Notes: generated by a model not told the origin, from the letters alone. 64,000 bases of DNA from Sipunculus nudus (GCA_026874595.1 CM049313.1:36158159-36222158); one strand, 5' to 3'; positions 34,414-47,789 are shown, counted from the stretch's first letter. Numbers and translations: made by a program.

Positions 34414-35146
34414 ATTCTGGTTTTCGATGATATTAGACTGGATTCTATCATTGGACATATAAAGATAAGGTCGATGTGAGGAACACACGAAAGATTTATC
34501 AAATGTAGGTTGCAAGGAAACTGTTCCTGTAGAAAGAAACAGAAATATGCATACATCGTACGAAGCAGAAGCGGACCCAACGGGACTCCATGCGGTGGGT
34601 CCGTATCCCATTTCAGCCACTGCAACCTTTTTCTTCATCGTATCAGACACATTTTGAGGCCTCAAACCCCCATCACCCCTACCCTGTTCTTGAAATTGGG
34701 ACCTTGAATTAGTTAAAATGATGTATGGCACAGTATTGTGCTCAATGCGGTTTTAAAGAAGATTGCGAATAAACGTGAACCGAATTCCTTTTATAAGTAT
34801 TAGGTCTGAAGGGAATGCCTTGAACCTTTTATAAAAATATTCCAAAGAACACTGATCCCACCATACACAGACTGTTTATTTTGATATCCTCATTTTCATG
34901 ATATTGGGGGGGGGGGGGGATGTCAGAATAATTCAATTACATATTTAACAAGACATCTTGAAGCAAGTTAGATATGCAAAGGTCATTGACAACTAGTGAC
35001 CTTTTAACAAATGCAATGGACCACATATAGTTACATGGTTTTTCTGTTTGTAAACACCGAGATATGTACTGTGTTTACTTACATCTTGAAGATATACAAG
35101 CTCATACATCCACCAAAGAGCAGTTATAAGAACTTTTCTAAACATG

Positions 35147-35186
35147 AATTACCTAGAATTACCTAGAATTTCCTAGAATTACCTAG
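35147..35186. repeat. Short AATTACCTAG tandem repeat
   Basis: About four imperfect 10 bp units, one with TTTCC instead of TTACC. Confidence 0.85.
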
Positions 35187-35379
35187 TTTAAGAGGATATG
35201 TTTAGCATTGCTAGGATGGGATCTAGACTGTAACCAATCAAAGCAAATAAAGCAATATATTCCTCTCCTGTTTCTGGTGTATGAGTTCTTGTTCAGATGG
35301 CATGTGAACAGTCTATTTTATACATTTTGTTTGATGGATTTGATTGGCAGTTGTGATTTTGGACCAAACAATTGCAGGC

Positions 35380-35437
35380 TTATTTATTTTTCATGAATTA
35401 GATGTCTGAGTGGCTCACTGAATCGAGGTCTGTGACA
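35380..35437. mobile_element. Partial copy of the 44.1 kb inverted-repeat element
   Basis: GGCTCACTGAATC followed by GAGGTCTGTGA matches the right end of the element at 44096-44450 (AGCTCACTGAATCAAGGTCTGTGA), together with about 30 bp of adjoining interior. The matching left end was not located. Confidence 0.55.
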
Positions 35438-37819
35438 GCTGATATTATTTGAGATCTGATCATCCAATGGGAAACAGACATATACTGGTATTTAATATTC
35501 TGCAAATATTTCCACAGGAGTCGGTGTATTTCTTGATAGTTTCTTGTCAAATCTGTCAGTACTTCCATGACGTCTACAATTTACTTTAATGTCTAAAGTT
35601 CTAGAAAGAGGGGACTTTACAGTCTGCACTCATGTTCAAAATCAATGCTGGACTCTGATGTATTATGTCATCACAAGCCTCAGTGTGAGAAAATCAGAGA
35701 TTAGAAGGTAGAATTTTGCAAAAAATATAATATACTTAAAATAAAACTAGATTTTTTGTGTTACATTCTTCAACAAAAGGACCATAGTTGGGTATATTTC
35801 CAGTCTTCAAACCAATTTAACAGAGTAAGTTATTAGTTTAGCTAACAATACAACCAAAAGGAAAACTTAAGAAATATCATACAACACCCATCATTTACTT
35901 CAATGTACTACTTATTTTGTTTGATACACATAACTTCCAAACAACATTAAAACTTGATGGATCATTGGTATGTCCAATGGAAATTTTATCAAAATAACTA
36001 TTTACTTTTTATTTATCTCATTTCAATAAAATATTAAAATAATGGATAAACGAGGGGCAGCTCATGATGGCTGAAGGCTAAAAAAAATCCCAGATTTACA
36101 CATGGATGCAAATTCACATAAATATTCATAAATATCTGTATATACACTTAGACTTATCATTCAACCAAAGTAATGGAAATTTTCCTTTGCACATCTTTTC
36201 ACAACTTATACAAATACTACAAATGAAGGCCACAAACATGGAGGAAGACATAACCTCCTTACTGAGGCATGCTGATCCCTACTTAATGGAATATGTGTGG
36301 ACACCTTCAGTCTTTTCAACATAAATAGGCCTAATTATGTGTAAACAGTAAAAGAATACAAAATTTTTCCAGCTTGTTCCACAGCAATAAATTTGATTGC
36401 CTATTTTAGATGGTGTTTATTCATGTGTGACTCTGCTCCCCATTGTGCAGGTTAAATTTAACTAATGCCGTGAAAGCCTCCCCGTGTAAGCACCTCATAA
36501 AGGTGTCAAGGGAAAAAAAGCACCACCAGAAACTTTCCATAATACTTAAGTGGCCCCAATCAGCATATACTGCCATGTGGCTTCCTCTTACAACCTATCA
36601 CCCCGTCAAAAGGTCTAGACATTAATACCACAGAGAATAAAAAAGTATGCGCTAGTCCTGTTTTCTCTGGCTGAGAATAATGAGTGCATTAAAACTCATG
36701 CAAGAAAGCTATCAAACAGGCCGTCAGGTAAAGACGCATGGCCAGGTAATGGCCTTGTCGCCCCAAACGGCAATGAGTCACACCTTAGACTCACCTGAAC
36801 AACGCACCTTGCCTGACTTGTCACCTGGGGCCACACTATCCCATACATTACCTGAACGGTGGCCACACAAAGGCTGGCGCTCATAGCAGAGCTATATAAT
36901 AAGTTCAACTGCAGCAGTTCACCCCAAATCATAGGCTAAAAAGACAGGAAATCTCACTGCCTGACCAGCGAATATGATAAATTATCATCATCTCCAAGTA
37001 AAATCATATCTGTAAAATCAGTGGTTTCACTTTGATAAACCTCTCAGGTGTGCTTTAGAACCAGTTTGGTGTTTTTTATATGATTTATACAGTGCAGGTA
37101 ACAGGTGCACTGAAGATACAGCTCAGGTCATACCTGATTAATTGTCTCTGATGACACCTGTCTGTCAGGTCAAAGGTCAAGCTCAATTAAGGTCATTCCC
37201 CTAACAACTAGGTTAAACAGAGTAAAGGTTATAATAAATTTAATCATAAACACATGAAAATGTCCAGAGAACCATATCCCTCAGGAAGATAAAAAAAGTT
37301 TGCCATTTAAATAGTTTTGGTTTAATCAAATTCTTTTACATTAAATTTTTTTTACCATTGAAAATTTTAAGTTTGCTGAGTGAGATCATGAATGGTAAAT
37401 TAAGAAACCTCATATTAAAGAAACAGCTGCCATGTTGATAGTATATGGATATGAGTTAGTTTTTCTGAGATACTGTACTCTTTCAAGTCAAACTTGAATT
37501 TTTTTTTACAAATAAGAATATGAGCTAGCCATGAGCAAGCAGTATTCAGGTAAGAAGTCTCACAATAAACACCTGTTCACCATCCTCAAGTGATGAGAGG
37601 TGTACCACGCAATAATTATTTGCAGTTAGCAAATGTTTGTACCAACACTTGTAAAACCAGTTGCCAGAGTGTTCATCTGAAGGACTTGTTTTAACTATGG
37701 GGCAAACAAATGAAAATCTGCTATCCTAAATAATGGGGGCCTACCCCTTTATAGTTCTTTAATATGCATATTTCATCTGCCCAAAGACTGCCCCAAAGAC
37801 AGTTGAGGAGTAAAACTCT

Positions 37820-38482
37820 CAGCTCTCTGGTTGTCTCAACCCCTACAGACTACTGAACGCCATCACTGAACCATGGAGAGTACCTTGATTAGTTATAATT
37901 ACTATATGTACAATCCATGTAAATTAAATAAGTTTATACTTGATGTGGTTGAACAATGGTCCTAAGAGGGCCCCACATTTCCAGTACAAGTTTAGTTTAT
38001 AGAAATTTCAAATATGACAAAGAGAAACAGGTTTTTAACAGTATGCATGAGGGAAAAAAATGCCACTGGTTCAAATCATATTATAGCAGATATGTCTGAA
38101 ATAATGTCTGCAATACAAAAGATCTAATTGTGGTCTGGCCGCCATATTGGATTTTTGGCAGATGTGTTATTTGATTGGGATGGAGCCCTCATGATAAGGT
38201 ACCAATCCTCCCTGTGAGTTGTGTGAACACAATCACTGATTGTGTTGTTGTGGCCATATTGGATTTTTCAACAGGTTTATTATTTGACAAATCTGGAGCC
38301 CTTATAGTTACCAATCTGTGAATTTGAGAAAGATCAAGCACATTGTAGGTGAGATATTGCAGGCAAAATAGAATCACCAAATGCATTGAGGTGGCCATTT
38401 TGGAATTCCAATAGGTCTGTAATTCAATAGCTCTGGAGCCCTCATAGGTACCAATCATCCTTGTGCATGCGGGGCCCTAATA
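37820..38482. mobile_element. Dispersed repeat, copy 1
   Basis: Shares ordered blocks with copy 2 at 42.05-43.10 kb: ACAATGGTCCTNAGAGGGCC, GAAACAGGTTTTTA, ATAATGTCTGCAATACAAAA, tandem GGAGCCCTCATAGGTACCAA units, and an end reading GCGGGGCCCTAAT. Its 5' part (CCCCTACAGACTAC...TACAATCCATGTAAA) also occurs at 47.79-47.90 kb. Internal units are about 115-140 bp apart (three copies). The minus open frame at 38189-38458 is a by-product. Class unknown. Confidence 0.7.
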
Positions 38483-40770
38483 AGTGGTGCCTGGAGTATT
38501 GAACATTCAAATGGTGTAAAAGCTACTAAATTTTTGTCCATTTCACCAGGGGTGCCAACTAGACATTAACAATTACTCTGTTAAAATATTCTAATTTGAT
38601 AGGAATCAAGGTTACAAATTGATGGAATGAAATCTAACAGAAAACTGCAAGTTAAACAAGTCTGTATCACTTATCTGATCTCTCCTGGCATCTGCCTGCC
38701 TATTTCTGAAAACATATCAAATTTTCTAATTTTTATTAAAACACAATTAATCAAAGTTTTCAGCTCCCCAATCAGTTGAAACAAGTCTGTAACAGTTCAT
38801 GTTTCCACAGATTGATTAAACGTGCAGATTATTATACGCTTTATTTTAAAGTTAGTTTGCATCAATAATTATCTCCAATAAGAGTCAAACCAAAGCTACA
38901 CAGTTATTTTAATTCAGTAAAGTTAATTTTAAACAGGAACCAGCATAGGACAGTTGGATATTCATTTTGCACAATATGACTGGAGAAGATGGCACAGAAT
39001 TACAATATGGTGGATTCACGTTACCGCTAATCGGCAGGTTGACAAGAGCTAGCGTGAGGTAATCAGGTGTATACCACCTGATGTTGATTAAATCTGGTTT
39101 GCTTTTTGTGAATTCAAAGGTGGAGTTTCTGTTTTTACAGGCCATATGCTCAACTGTAAGCCCCACTGAGAGGTGCTTACTTGTACATGCAGTATTCAAT
39201 TCCAAAGTACCATGCAAAGAGGATTGACCATCCCTGTCTTAGACAGTGCAAACATGTAAACTTGAAAAAACTTGGGTTTGCTTTGCATACAAACAAAGGC
39301 GTTAATAGGGACTATATTTCAGCTCGCATGCACAAGACCTTGTAGGTAAATGGAATTTGACCTTCTAGGACCGGCCATGACCTGCTAACTTCGGTAAGAT
39401 GATGTCACTTGTTGACTAGTACTTTAGCTGGATCTCTGAAGTGTTTAATCTTCTTGTTTTATGAATTGCAAAAACTGGCATTATCTTATTATGAATGCCG
39501 CACTGTCCACTTTAATTGCTTTTCGTCGCCATTTCTGTTTATCATACAGCTACGCCTGCCATATAACCAGCAAGAAATACTTTGATCTCTTGCATCGAAC
39601 ACTTTGGCAGGGGGTCAACAACACAAAAAACAGTTTGTAGAGGAGACAATGGGTCGGTGATCACTGCTCTATGTCACGTATAGCTGCATGTACCAGCACA
39701 ATGTCAGTGACCTATAGCAGTTCAGGTACATTTATACCACAGTCCCTATATGCGTAAAATCTACACAAAATAATGATATTATTATCTCCCTAAGAACGTA
39801 TTGATAAACGTTAGAACAAGTTTAATTAATAATAGTTGTGTTAACTATCTAGTACATAATGGTATAAGGTTACCTTCATAAGACACTATTTATACTGGGG
39901 AAAATCAATCAAAACCACATTTTAACTTTTATTATAAGTACTAGCTGCCAAATGCAGTAATTACAAATAATGATAAAAGTACATGAGACTGCCAGGATAT
40001 ACATGCTGCTGGTCCTAAGGCTTTAAATTACCCATTATCTATATTTTAACATACTGCTTTCGCCACTTATAATCATACATCAAAGTAGGTCACATTGGCC
40101 TAATTTCATGTGTAGGCAGACCATGACTTAAAGGGGCCCAATCACCTATGAAGCATGTTGAATTCACACTAAAAACAGCTTCTTCCATTTAAAATAAATC
40201 TGTACCTGCCAAGATATTGCCTTGAGATCATTTGCTTACTCATGCAAACGAGTGTTAAAAACAAGGCACCAGGCTCGATCACAGGTGTCAACATAAACAC
40301 AGCGAATGGGGCCGTGTGCATTGCGGAGAATCAACACATGTTGCCCTGACTGACTTGGCCCAAAAACTGTAATACATGTTCCCGCTGGTCGAAACATTGC
40401 GTGTTGCGGATCACAATCTGACCTATTGTTACCCAGCCTTGTTATGGTAAAACAAAACACTTGGACTGTGATTAACCAATGAGCTGAGCCAGAACAAGGC
40501 TTAAACAGCCATATGTGAGGTACAAAGACTGTGTGCTGGGATGGTTTTGCTGGGAAACTTTTGTATAAAGCAAAACTGAACTGATAATGTGTAAGAACAG
40601 GCATAATATAGCCCCTGATTATGTCCCTTTAAAGAAATCAGTTGAAATTTGTCTTTGAAAACAAAGGGGAAGTGATCATTACCATGCACTCCCACTTAGC
40701 TTTATAACAATACCAGCACCAATAGAACTGAGTACTCCAATGGAAATGAGGGGTAAGTCCTCCTTTATCC
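38483..40770. other. No gene seen
   Basis: AT-rich spacer. The minus open frame at 40236-40604 lies in a less AT-rich patch (40240-40520) but has no recognisable domain or initiation context. One AGGTCACATTGGCCT block at 40086 resembles the repeats that start at 40775. Confidence 0.5.
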
Positions 40771-41030
40771 AAGTAGGTCACAGTGACCTTATTCTATATA
40801 TAAGCAAACAATATCCTAGAAAAGCCATCTTCTCCATTACAGTCGGTCACAGTAACCTTTATCTATATATGATAAGCAAACCATATCATAAAGAGCAATA
40901 TTCTTTGTCAAAATAGGTCACATTGAACTTAAGCTATAAGCAAACCATATCTAAAGAGCAATCTTCTTAGTCAAAATAGGTCACAGTAACCTAAATCTAA
41001 AAATAAGCAAACAATATTCTGAAGAAGTCA
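40771..41030. repeat. Tandem ~70 bp repeat carrying ERE-like palindromes
   Basis: Four units start with AGGTCACAGTGACCT (40775-40789) or its derivatives at 40844, 40915 and 40978, then a CTATATATAAGCAAACAATA-like part. Spacing is 69, 71 and 63 bp. The first unit is a perfect inverted AGGTCA pair with a 3 bp spacer. Confidence 0.85.
40775..40789. promoter_or_regulatory. Oestrogen-response-element-type palindrome
   Basis: AGGTCA-CAG-TGACCT is a perfect IR3 of the nuclear-receptor half-site, the form bound by ER-type receptors in vertebrates. Molluscs have ER-family receptors, but use of this site is untested and it sits in a repeat. Confidence 0.4.
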
Positions 41031-42044
41031 CTCTATATTTTTAAATACATGGTTCATCCCGTCCTCTTTCTCACCTGAAGTTAACTGCTGAAATGGAAGA
41101 TAGATAAGATGTACTACTGGTGTGGGTGGGGGGTGGTTGAGCTGCATTGCTGGCTGCTGTGTCAGGTAAGATACCAAGCTCCAACACTCAGTTCTTATCA
41201 CACCAGAAGGCCATCTGGGGCTCCCTAACCACAAGCCTTGAAGGTTGAGTTTCATTGTACCAGGTACCTCAGTACATTATTAACTTCTTATATATAAATA
41301 TTAAATGTATGTATGTGTGAGTGATGTTACATATTGCATGTTAAAAAAAGAAGGAGTCATCAGTGCACAGAAATTTTGTTTGTACATTATACCTACAGTT
41401 TATAAACGAACTCACCCATATCATTCAATGTTAGGCAAAAAAAAAAGGTAGGCCTATGGTTCTCAGGCATTGCGTGCATCAATTTTAACCCCTGGCATCA
41501 ACAATTATTATTATTTTTAATAGAAACTTATTAATTTTGAGCTCCAACTGCTCAGTCATTTCTTTCAAGAAGATAAAATAATACCATTTTAATAAGATTT
41601 CCTTTTGTTATGTAGTGCTTTTACCTGTTATTATTGTGCTTTTCCCTGATCATATGACATTTTTTTCAAAACATACAAAATCAGGTAAAAAAAAAATCGC
41701 ACGCCCGCACTGATTTCTGAAAAAAAGTTCCTGAGGACCAAACCTTTATTTTTTGCCTTATATTTATGCTGATCTGTCTTTTCCTGTCAAATAACCCCTA
41801 TTTACTCTTTTATACACATGTTTTCTGATGTTGTAAACTTTTTGCAAAATGGCTGTCAATGGTTAGAACCAGATAACATGCATTGACACATTATAAGACT
41901 GCACATAAAAAATTCAACAGTTTCTATGAAGTTCTATCCTAGGAAAGTCATCTGCTAGGCGCACATCATTGGCCAATCTATAGCAAAAATTTGAGTCTTT
42001 TATATAATAAATACTTAAATGGTTTGCCATTTTATAAAAAACTA
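41031..42044. other. No gene seen
   Basis: Spacer. A consensus donor on the minus strand (TTCAG|GTGAGA, near 41072) has an acceptor only 13 nt upstream, so no exon is proposed. Confidence 0.5.
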
Positions 42045-43103
42045 GATGTGGTGGGACAATGGTCCTCAGAGGGCCCCCCGTTTCTGCTAGTGCTGGACAA
42101 GTTTACATATTGGTGAAAAATTAAGTTAAATTTGAAAAATATCACAAACAGAAACAGGTTTTTATCAATATGCTTGAGGGAAAAATTCATACTGGATAAA
42201 TGATATTAAAGAAGATATGTATGAAATAATGTCTGCAATACAAAATCACCAAATGAAGTCTGTTGTTGTTGAGTTATAGCGCGCGGAAGAAAATCATCGA
42301 TTGGGCTGTGGCAGCCATATTGAAATTCCAACAGGTCTGTAATTCAAAAGGTCTGGAGCCCTTACAGGTACCAATCATCCCTGTGAATTTGGGAAAGCTG
42401 CAATAGGTTGTTTTTGAGTTATCGCGCACAAAAGAAAATCAGTGATTGAGCTGCGGCTGCCATATTGGAATTCTGACAGGTCTGTTATTCAATAGGTCTG
42501 GAGCCCTCATAGGTACCAATCATCCCTGTGAATTTGGGAAAGCTGCGGTAGGTTGTTGTTGAGTTAAAGCATGCCAAAGAAAATCAGCGATCAGGCTGTG
42601 GAGGCCACATTGGAATTCAGACAGGTCGGTTATTCAATAGGTCTAGAGCCCTCATAAGTACTAAACATCCCTGTGAATTTGGGAAAGCTGCAATAGGTTG
42701 TTGTTGAGTTATCGCACTCGAAAGAAAATCAGCAATCAGGCTGTGGAGGCCATATTGGAATTCCAACAGGTCTGTTATTCAATAGGTCTGGAGCCCTCAT
42801 AGGTACCAATCATCCCTGTGAATTAGGGAAAGCTGCAGTAGGTTGTTGTTGAGTTATTGTGTGCGAAAGAAAATCAGCGACTTGGTTGTTGCGGCCACAT
42901 TTGAATTCCGACATGTCTGTAATTCGATAGATCTGGAGCCCTCATAGATACCAATCATCCATGTGAATTTGGGAAAGCTGCAGTAGGTTGTTGAGTTATA
43001 GCGCATGAAAGAAAGTGTCACTGATGGAAGGACGGATGGACAGAAGGACGGACTGACACGGTGATCACTATAGGGCACCGCTTGTCAAGCGGGGCCCTAA
43101 TTA
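42045..43103. mobile_element. Dispersed repeat, copy 2, with 145 bp internal tandem units
   Basis: Begins ACTAGATGTGGTGGGACAAT and ends GCGGGGCCCTAATTAA. Inside, the block around GGTCTGGAGCCCTCATAGGT recurs at 42350, 42496, 42640, 42785 and 42930, a period of 144-146 bp. The right end has a GGACGGATGGACAGAAGGAC tract and GATCACTATAGGGCACCGC. No coding capacity for a transposase is seen. Confidence 0.8.
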
Positions 43104-43603
43104 AACAAATTACAATATAACCAATTTATTAAAATGAAAGTCTTTTTCTACCTCTGCTATTCTCTACCTGGTGCAGTACAACAGAACTGGGGTGGGCACA
43201 CTCTGGCCATTAACACATGCACTGTTCTAAGAGCACTGTTGTTGTGAACATGAGGAATCATGGAAAATGGGGATCAGTGGCGTTATCAGGAAGTGAGGGA
43301 GGATGTGTTAGGATCCTGGCAGTATTATCTCACAAGGCCATTAAAGTTATCTCAGTGGAGGGTGGGGTCACGTCTACACTCTCAAAGGCTGTCTACCAAG
43401 TACAACTTGGTACACAATAAACTTGCTGGTTGCTTGTAAGGTGATACTGTTCAAGTTACAAATCTTATCCTTTTTTCTTATTCAAAGAAGGTCAATGGAC
43501 TGAAGCTGCATGCATAGCACTGTCTACCCTGTAGCATGTACATGAATGAATGATATCATTAAGATTATGATAATGAATTTTATGTATATTTTAAGTATCT
43601 TCA

Positions 43604-43960
43604 GGGCAGTTTGAACTCCCTTTCTGAGGGAATGCAACTATCTAACATGCATATATGCAGTTTATGAATAGATGTTTTTGGAATTACTCAATTTGAACAC
43701 ATGGTAACTTCATTAGTTCTGATATTATTATCCTTTTTTGACAGTGATTAATTAAGTTACCACATCTGATTTCTAAAGCTGCATACAAAGCATGATGTTT
43801 CTGAGGGAATCCAAATATCTAATATGCAAGTGTGCAAATCATGAATAGATGTTTTTGGATTTATTCTGAATACATGCTTTGTAACTTAAATAGTTCCATA
43901 AATATCAACCTATTTTGACAGAGTGATTAATTAAGTTACCACACCTGGTTTCTATAGTAG
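43604..43960. repeat. Diverged tandem duplication, ~180 bp
   Basis: CTGAGGGAAT...ATGAATAGATGTTTTTGGA...GTGATTAATTAAGTTACCAC appears twice in the same order: CTGAGGG at 43624 and 43801, GATTAATTAAGTTACC at 43745 and 43927. Confidence 0.8.
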
Positions 43961-44095
43961 CATACAATGTGAGATTTTAAAAAAGATAGTAAAATTGGTG
44001 ACAATATCTGCATTCATTTCTGAACTTTAAAATCTTTCTATGCATATAACATTAACAGGCTGAAATCATTTTCATACTACCAAGTCTGTAGGTAA

Positions 44096-44450
44096 GCTTT
44101 CACAGACCTTGATTAAGCGACCCACTCTGGTGTCTTTTTTATGAATAATGAACAAGAATGCAAGTGTTGTGACCGATAACACAACTTTCAATCACATCCA
44201 ATAAACAAAATGCAAACAACACCCTCTTCACATAACATCTAGAACCCATGTACCAGACATGGGAGAGGCTTATATGGCTTTGATTGGTTAAATTCTATAT
44301 GCCTTCCTGGCAAGTCCAAAAGTTTGATTAAAACATGTAACCAGTTGTCAGCATAGATCAAGTGTGATTCATCTGATTGGTTCATTTGCCTTATTCATTA
44401 TTAATGAAATAGATGGCAGACCAGCTCACTGAATCAAGGTCTGTGAAGGA
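44096..44450. mobile_element. Small terminal-inverted-repeat (MITE-like) element
   Basis: TTCACAGACCTTGATT (44099-44114) is repeated exactly in inverse at 44432-44447, with imperfect pairing continuing about 15 bp inward. The 350 bp between have no coding capacity. A related right end occurs at 35380-35437, so the unit is dispersed. No clear target-site duplication was found. Confidence 0.65.
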
Positions 44451-47400
44451 AACATGCACACAGAACTTTCTTAAGTATATCACAATATAGTAATATTTGA
44501 GCCGAGACCAGGGGCAGATTTTATGGGGGGGGGGGGGCACAGGGGTTGTACACAATGAAAAGAAAAGACCAGTGTATAGAACAGTTACAATGTATGTCTT
44601 GCCTTATAATGCATTTAAGCTACCCTAGATTGCACGATTACAACCTAAATTTTCAAAAAAAATTCTACACCTTCGAAAGGGTTCCCATTTCTTCCCAATC
44701 CCTCACCCACCTCAGCACTTAGCAGCCTTCAATCTTTGTTCCCCCATTCTAAATTCCTGTATCTCCCCTGCAGACTCCCTTTTTTTGAAAAGGAAGAGAA
44801 CAGTGTTAAAAATAAAGAGACAGCAAGAGTTATTTATAACATTCTCCCTAATCTTCATACAGGAGAATGACTATTTTAAAAAAAATTGAGTGATCTGACA
44901 GACCTGTAATCGAAAATCTGTACACAATCATTGTGAAACCAGCAGGTTTTATAGTCTGCACTGAAACCATAAATGTCTTTTAGACAACATGAGAAAGGTA
45001 TTAAATGCCAGAACCAGCACCTGTGTTTAAACTGGAAGGGTATAATCATGACTACCCATATCTTTATATGTAAAACAGGCCCTGAAACTGCAGAATGCTT
45101 CCCCATCTTGTGATATGGGTTGGCGTCTGTATTAACTCTGTCATTAATGGTCACTTAGAGCTTCATAAAATGCTCCCAGCAGAAGTTTAGAGGACTCTTC
45201 TATACCATCAGGGTTAAGTGTAAGCAAATGTTTGTGGTGTGTGTTTCTGTTCTTGCTGGGCTCTGGAGGTGACTCATTGGAAATTCTTCTGTCAGTCTGC
45301 CTGATAACAGCTTACAATCAAAATCATTGGCTAAATAACTATGGATACATATATAAAGGATTATATGCTACAGACAGCTTCTCCAGTGATAACAATCTAT
45401 TCTTGTTTGATCACTGTCTTTGTTGTGATCATACTGCAATCTAAGTGGTCTTTCACTAAAGCATAACATCAATGTAACTATACAGGAGAACCCCTCCTTA
45501 TGGTCAGCTCACAATTACCAACACCTCTGTATTATGGGCATTTATGATTGGTCCCATTTAAAATGAAATCTGAGGTCTGTAACCTCTCTAATATTGGAAC
45601 TTCTCTATTACTTACAAATTATCCGATTTTTTAGTGTCTGTGACTGGGAAGCCGGTCTGAGTTGACACATTGACATTATATTAACTCTAAATGTTTTAGA
45701 AACAAGAAAAGGCAGGAAAAAAATTGTAAAAAAAAAAAGAGAAAAAATGACAGAGTATACAAAATATCCTCGAGTCCAAGCTCTGACGGATTCATGCGTT
45801 GCAAGAATTTCAAAAGCATTCATGTGCCACTGTCTTTTGTATGGGCTTAAAGTCATATTTGGCAAGTCGGATGCCTGAATTCAACATGCAGAGGCTAAAT
45901 TAGCACAGGCACAATGTTCCTAGTCAATTATAATTTTCATTTTAAGACCAAACCTATATCTATCAAAGTCTAAGGATAAAAAACAATGGACATTTTCTAA
46001 CTACAAAGTTAATATGAACAGAGGATGAAAAAATTCAATTCACTTTTTATGATTTCCCATGGAGTGCAGTGGGACTTTAAATTAAAGTTACTGAGTCCAT
46101 GATAAAGCGTTTATTAATAGAGTGATGCTAGTCAGTCTCAATTTGCCTTCATTGATGGGCCACGCACAACCTTGGTCAGGTTTATGGCGCTCTTCAATCA
46201 TAAATGCTGTAACAGGGATGTATAATGTATGCATATCGAGTACTCATTCCCCTCCCTGTAATACTTGAAAGGCCGCAGGTAGTTAAGCTGTTAGACCCAT
46301 ATATTACGTATAAAATACAACGCTATCGTGTCCTGGTTCAAAGATCGTGACACATCACTATCAACCAGTAACCCAAGCACCCAGACGCACATGGCATACT
46401 TAACCCCCTTAGTAAAGACCGTCTAACACCAAACCACTCATAAAAAAAGTATGGCATTTTGTCTCTGTTGACATACACGTTTTTTTTCATATGTTTTATC
46501 TACAATGCAGGGGGCATGTTAAACTGTGACACGCCAATAAACAATACTGTTCCAAATTGGAACCACACATACTGCATAGAGCTTGACGCCCCAGCACAAC
46601 ACTTTATACTTGAAGCGGGGTCACGGTAGTACACCCTTCTACAGTGCTAACCCTTGACCAGGCCCTGATCTTGTTCACCCATTGATAAGAGATTTACTTA
46701 GATTTCATCAGTCTTTGTCACCTGTCAAGATAATAAGAGAGTCAGACATATTAATAGATATCACCTTTTCCTGCCTACGTGACAGCTCAGGGCAGGTTAG
46801 GGTGACAGGGGTATAAGAGGTGAACATTGCCTGTCTATAAGGTCACATACAGGGGTTATATAATTACCCTTAATTACCTAACTTCCTTTTGCGCTGTGCT
46901 GATTCTCAATGTTTTGTCTTTACTCAGTGGTTTTGCCATTTATCATAATTACCATAACCCTACAGGCTATATTAAATCCACATTTACATACACATCTGGG
47001 GTATGTAATTGGCAGTACAACATGATATACACTATCACTCTCTGAACCCTGTGTTTGATCTGCTGATGAGCTTTACGTCACTTTCATGTAATCACACCAT
47101 TAACTCTCAAAATCTAATCCACAATCAAGGTTCAGCAGGGATTTGTTCTGCTGTGATACATGAACCCTCTGGTTATAATGAGTATACTACTAGCATAATC
47201 ATTCTATCCCATCAATTTTTGATCCATTTTAAACACTTTTTTTCATAATAATAAATAAATTAAAATATATTAATAAAGCTAAATAAATAAATGATGAAAT
47301 TATCTAAAGTATAATTAAAGATAAATAATAAAATATTGCAGAGATAGAAATGCCCCAAAATGGCACAAAATGTTATGGTCATATTAATGATTAAATCATT

Positions 47401-47789
47401 ATTATGACTGAAATTATTATATTAAGAAATAAGTTAAGAATACAACTGTCACTGAAATTGTTATTTCTCTATCATTTTATATTCTATCCATTGACATTTA
47501 TTCAGGTATTTAATGTCCTATGTAATGTTTTCAAGTGACCTTTTGAAGGTATTTGATGTTGTATGCCATTTTCTCTGGTGATATTTTTGGGTTTTTTTTC
47601 CAGTGACATATTCTCATTTTGCCATCATATACTTTATATGCCACAATATTTATGTCCGTAACATTTAAATCTTGTTATATTCTGTCCTGTGATGTTCTGT
47701 CCCATATTTTAGTCCAACTCAAACAGTGAAGGAATTAAGATATATCTATGTGACTCTAATGTGACTATATTGAGAAAACTGGCTCCTCC
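44451..47789. other. No gene seen
   Basis: Spacer. Less AT-rich patches lie near 46140-46860. Short open frames have no recognisable content. Confidence 0.5.

Larger units (their letters stand above)
32946..37819. other. No supported gene; probable intron or upstream DNA
   Basis: Non-coding by inspection. It holds a (GAT)n tract at 33903-33931, G-runs at 34393-34413 and 34906-34919, a short AATTACCTAG repeat at 35147-35186 and a partial transposon end near 35380-35437. 36660-36930 has many CAGGTRA-like donors on the minus strand, but no convincing exon can be built. Confidence 0.5.

Noticed and set aside
35090-35150. Exon ending at a GTAAGT donor near 35091
   Set aside because: One frame is open for 18 codons but has no RCC1 character, and its acceptor lies in the AATTACCTAG repeat.
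36690-36932. Series of CAGGTRA donors on the minus strand as RCC1 exons
   Set aside because: The motif recurs too often (CAGGTAA, CAGGTGA), and the possible exons are about 30 nt with no RCC1 residues.
40236-40604. 122-codon minus-strand open frame on the gene's strand
   Set aside because: There is no RCC1 or other motif and no good flanking splice sites in phase.
38189-43078. Recurrent peptide around IGTYEGSR...IELQT as a conserved protein domain
   Set aside because: It is a translation of the dispersed repeat's tandem units, with stops and frame changes between copies.
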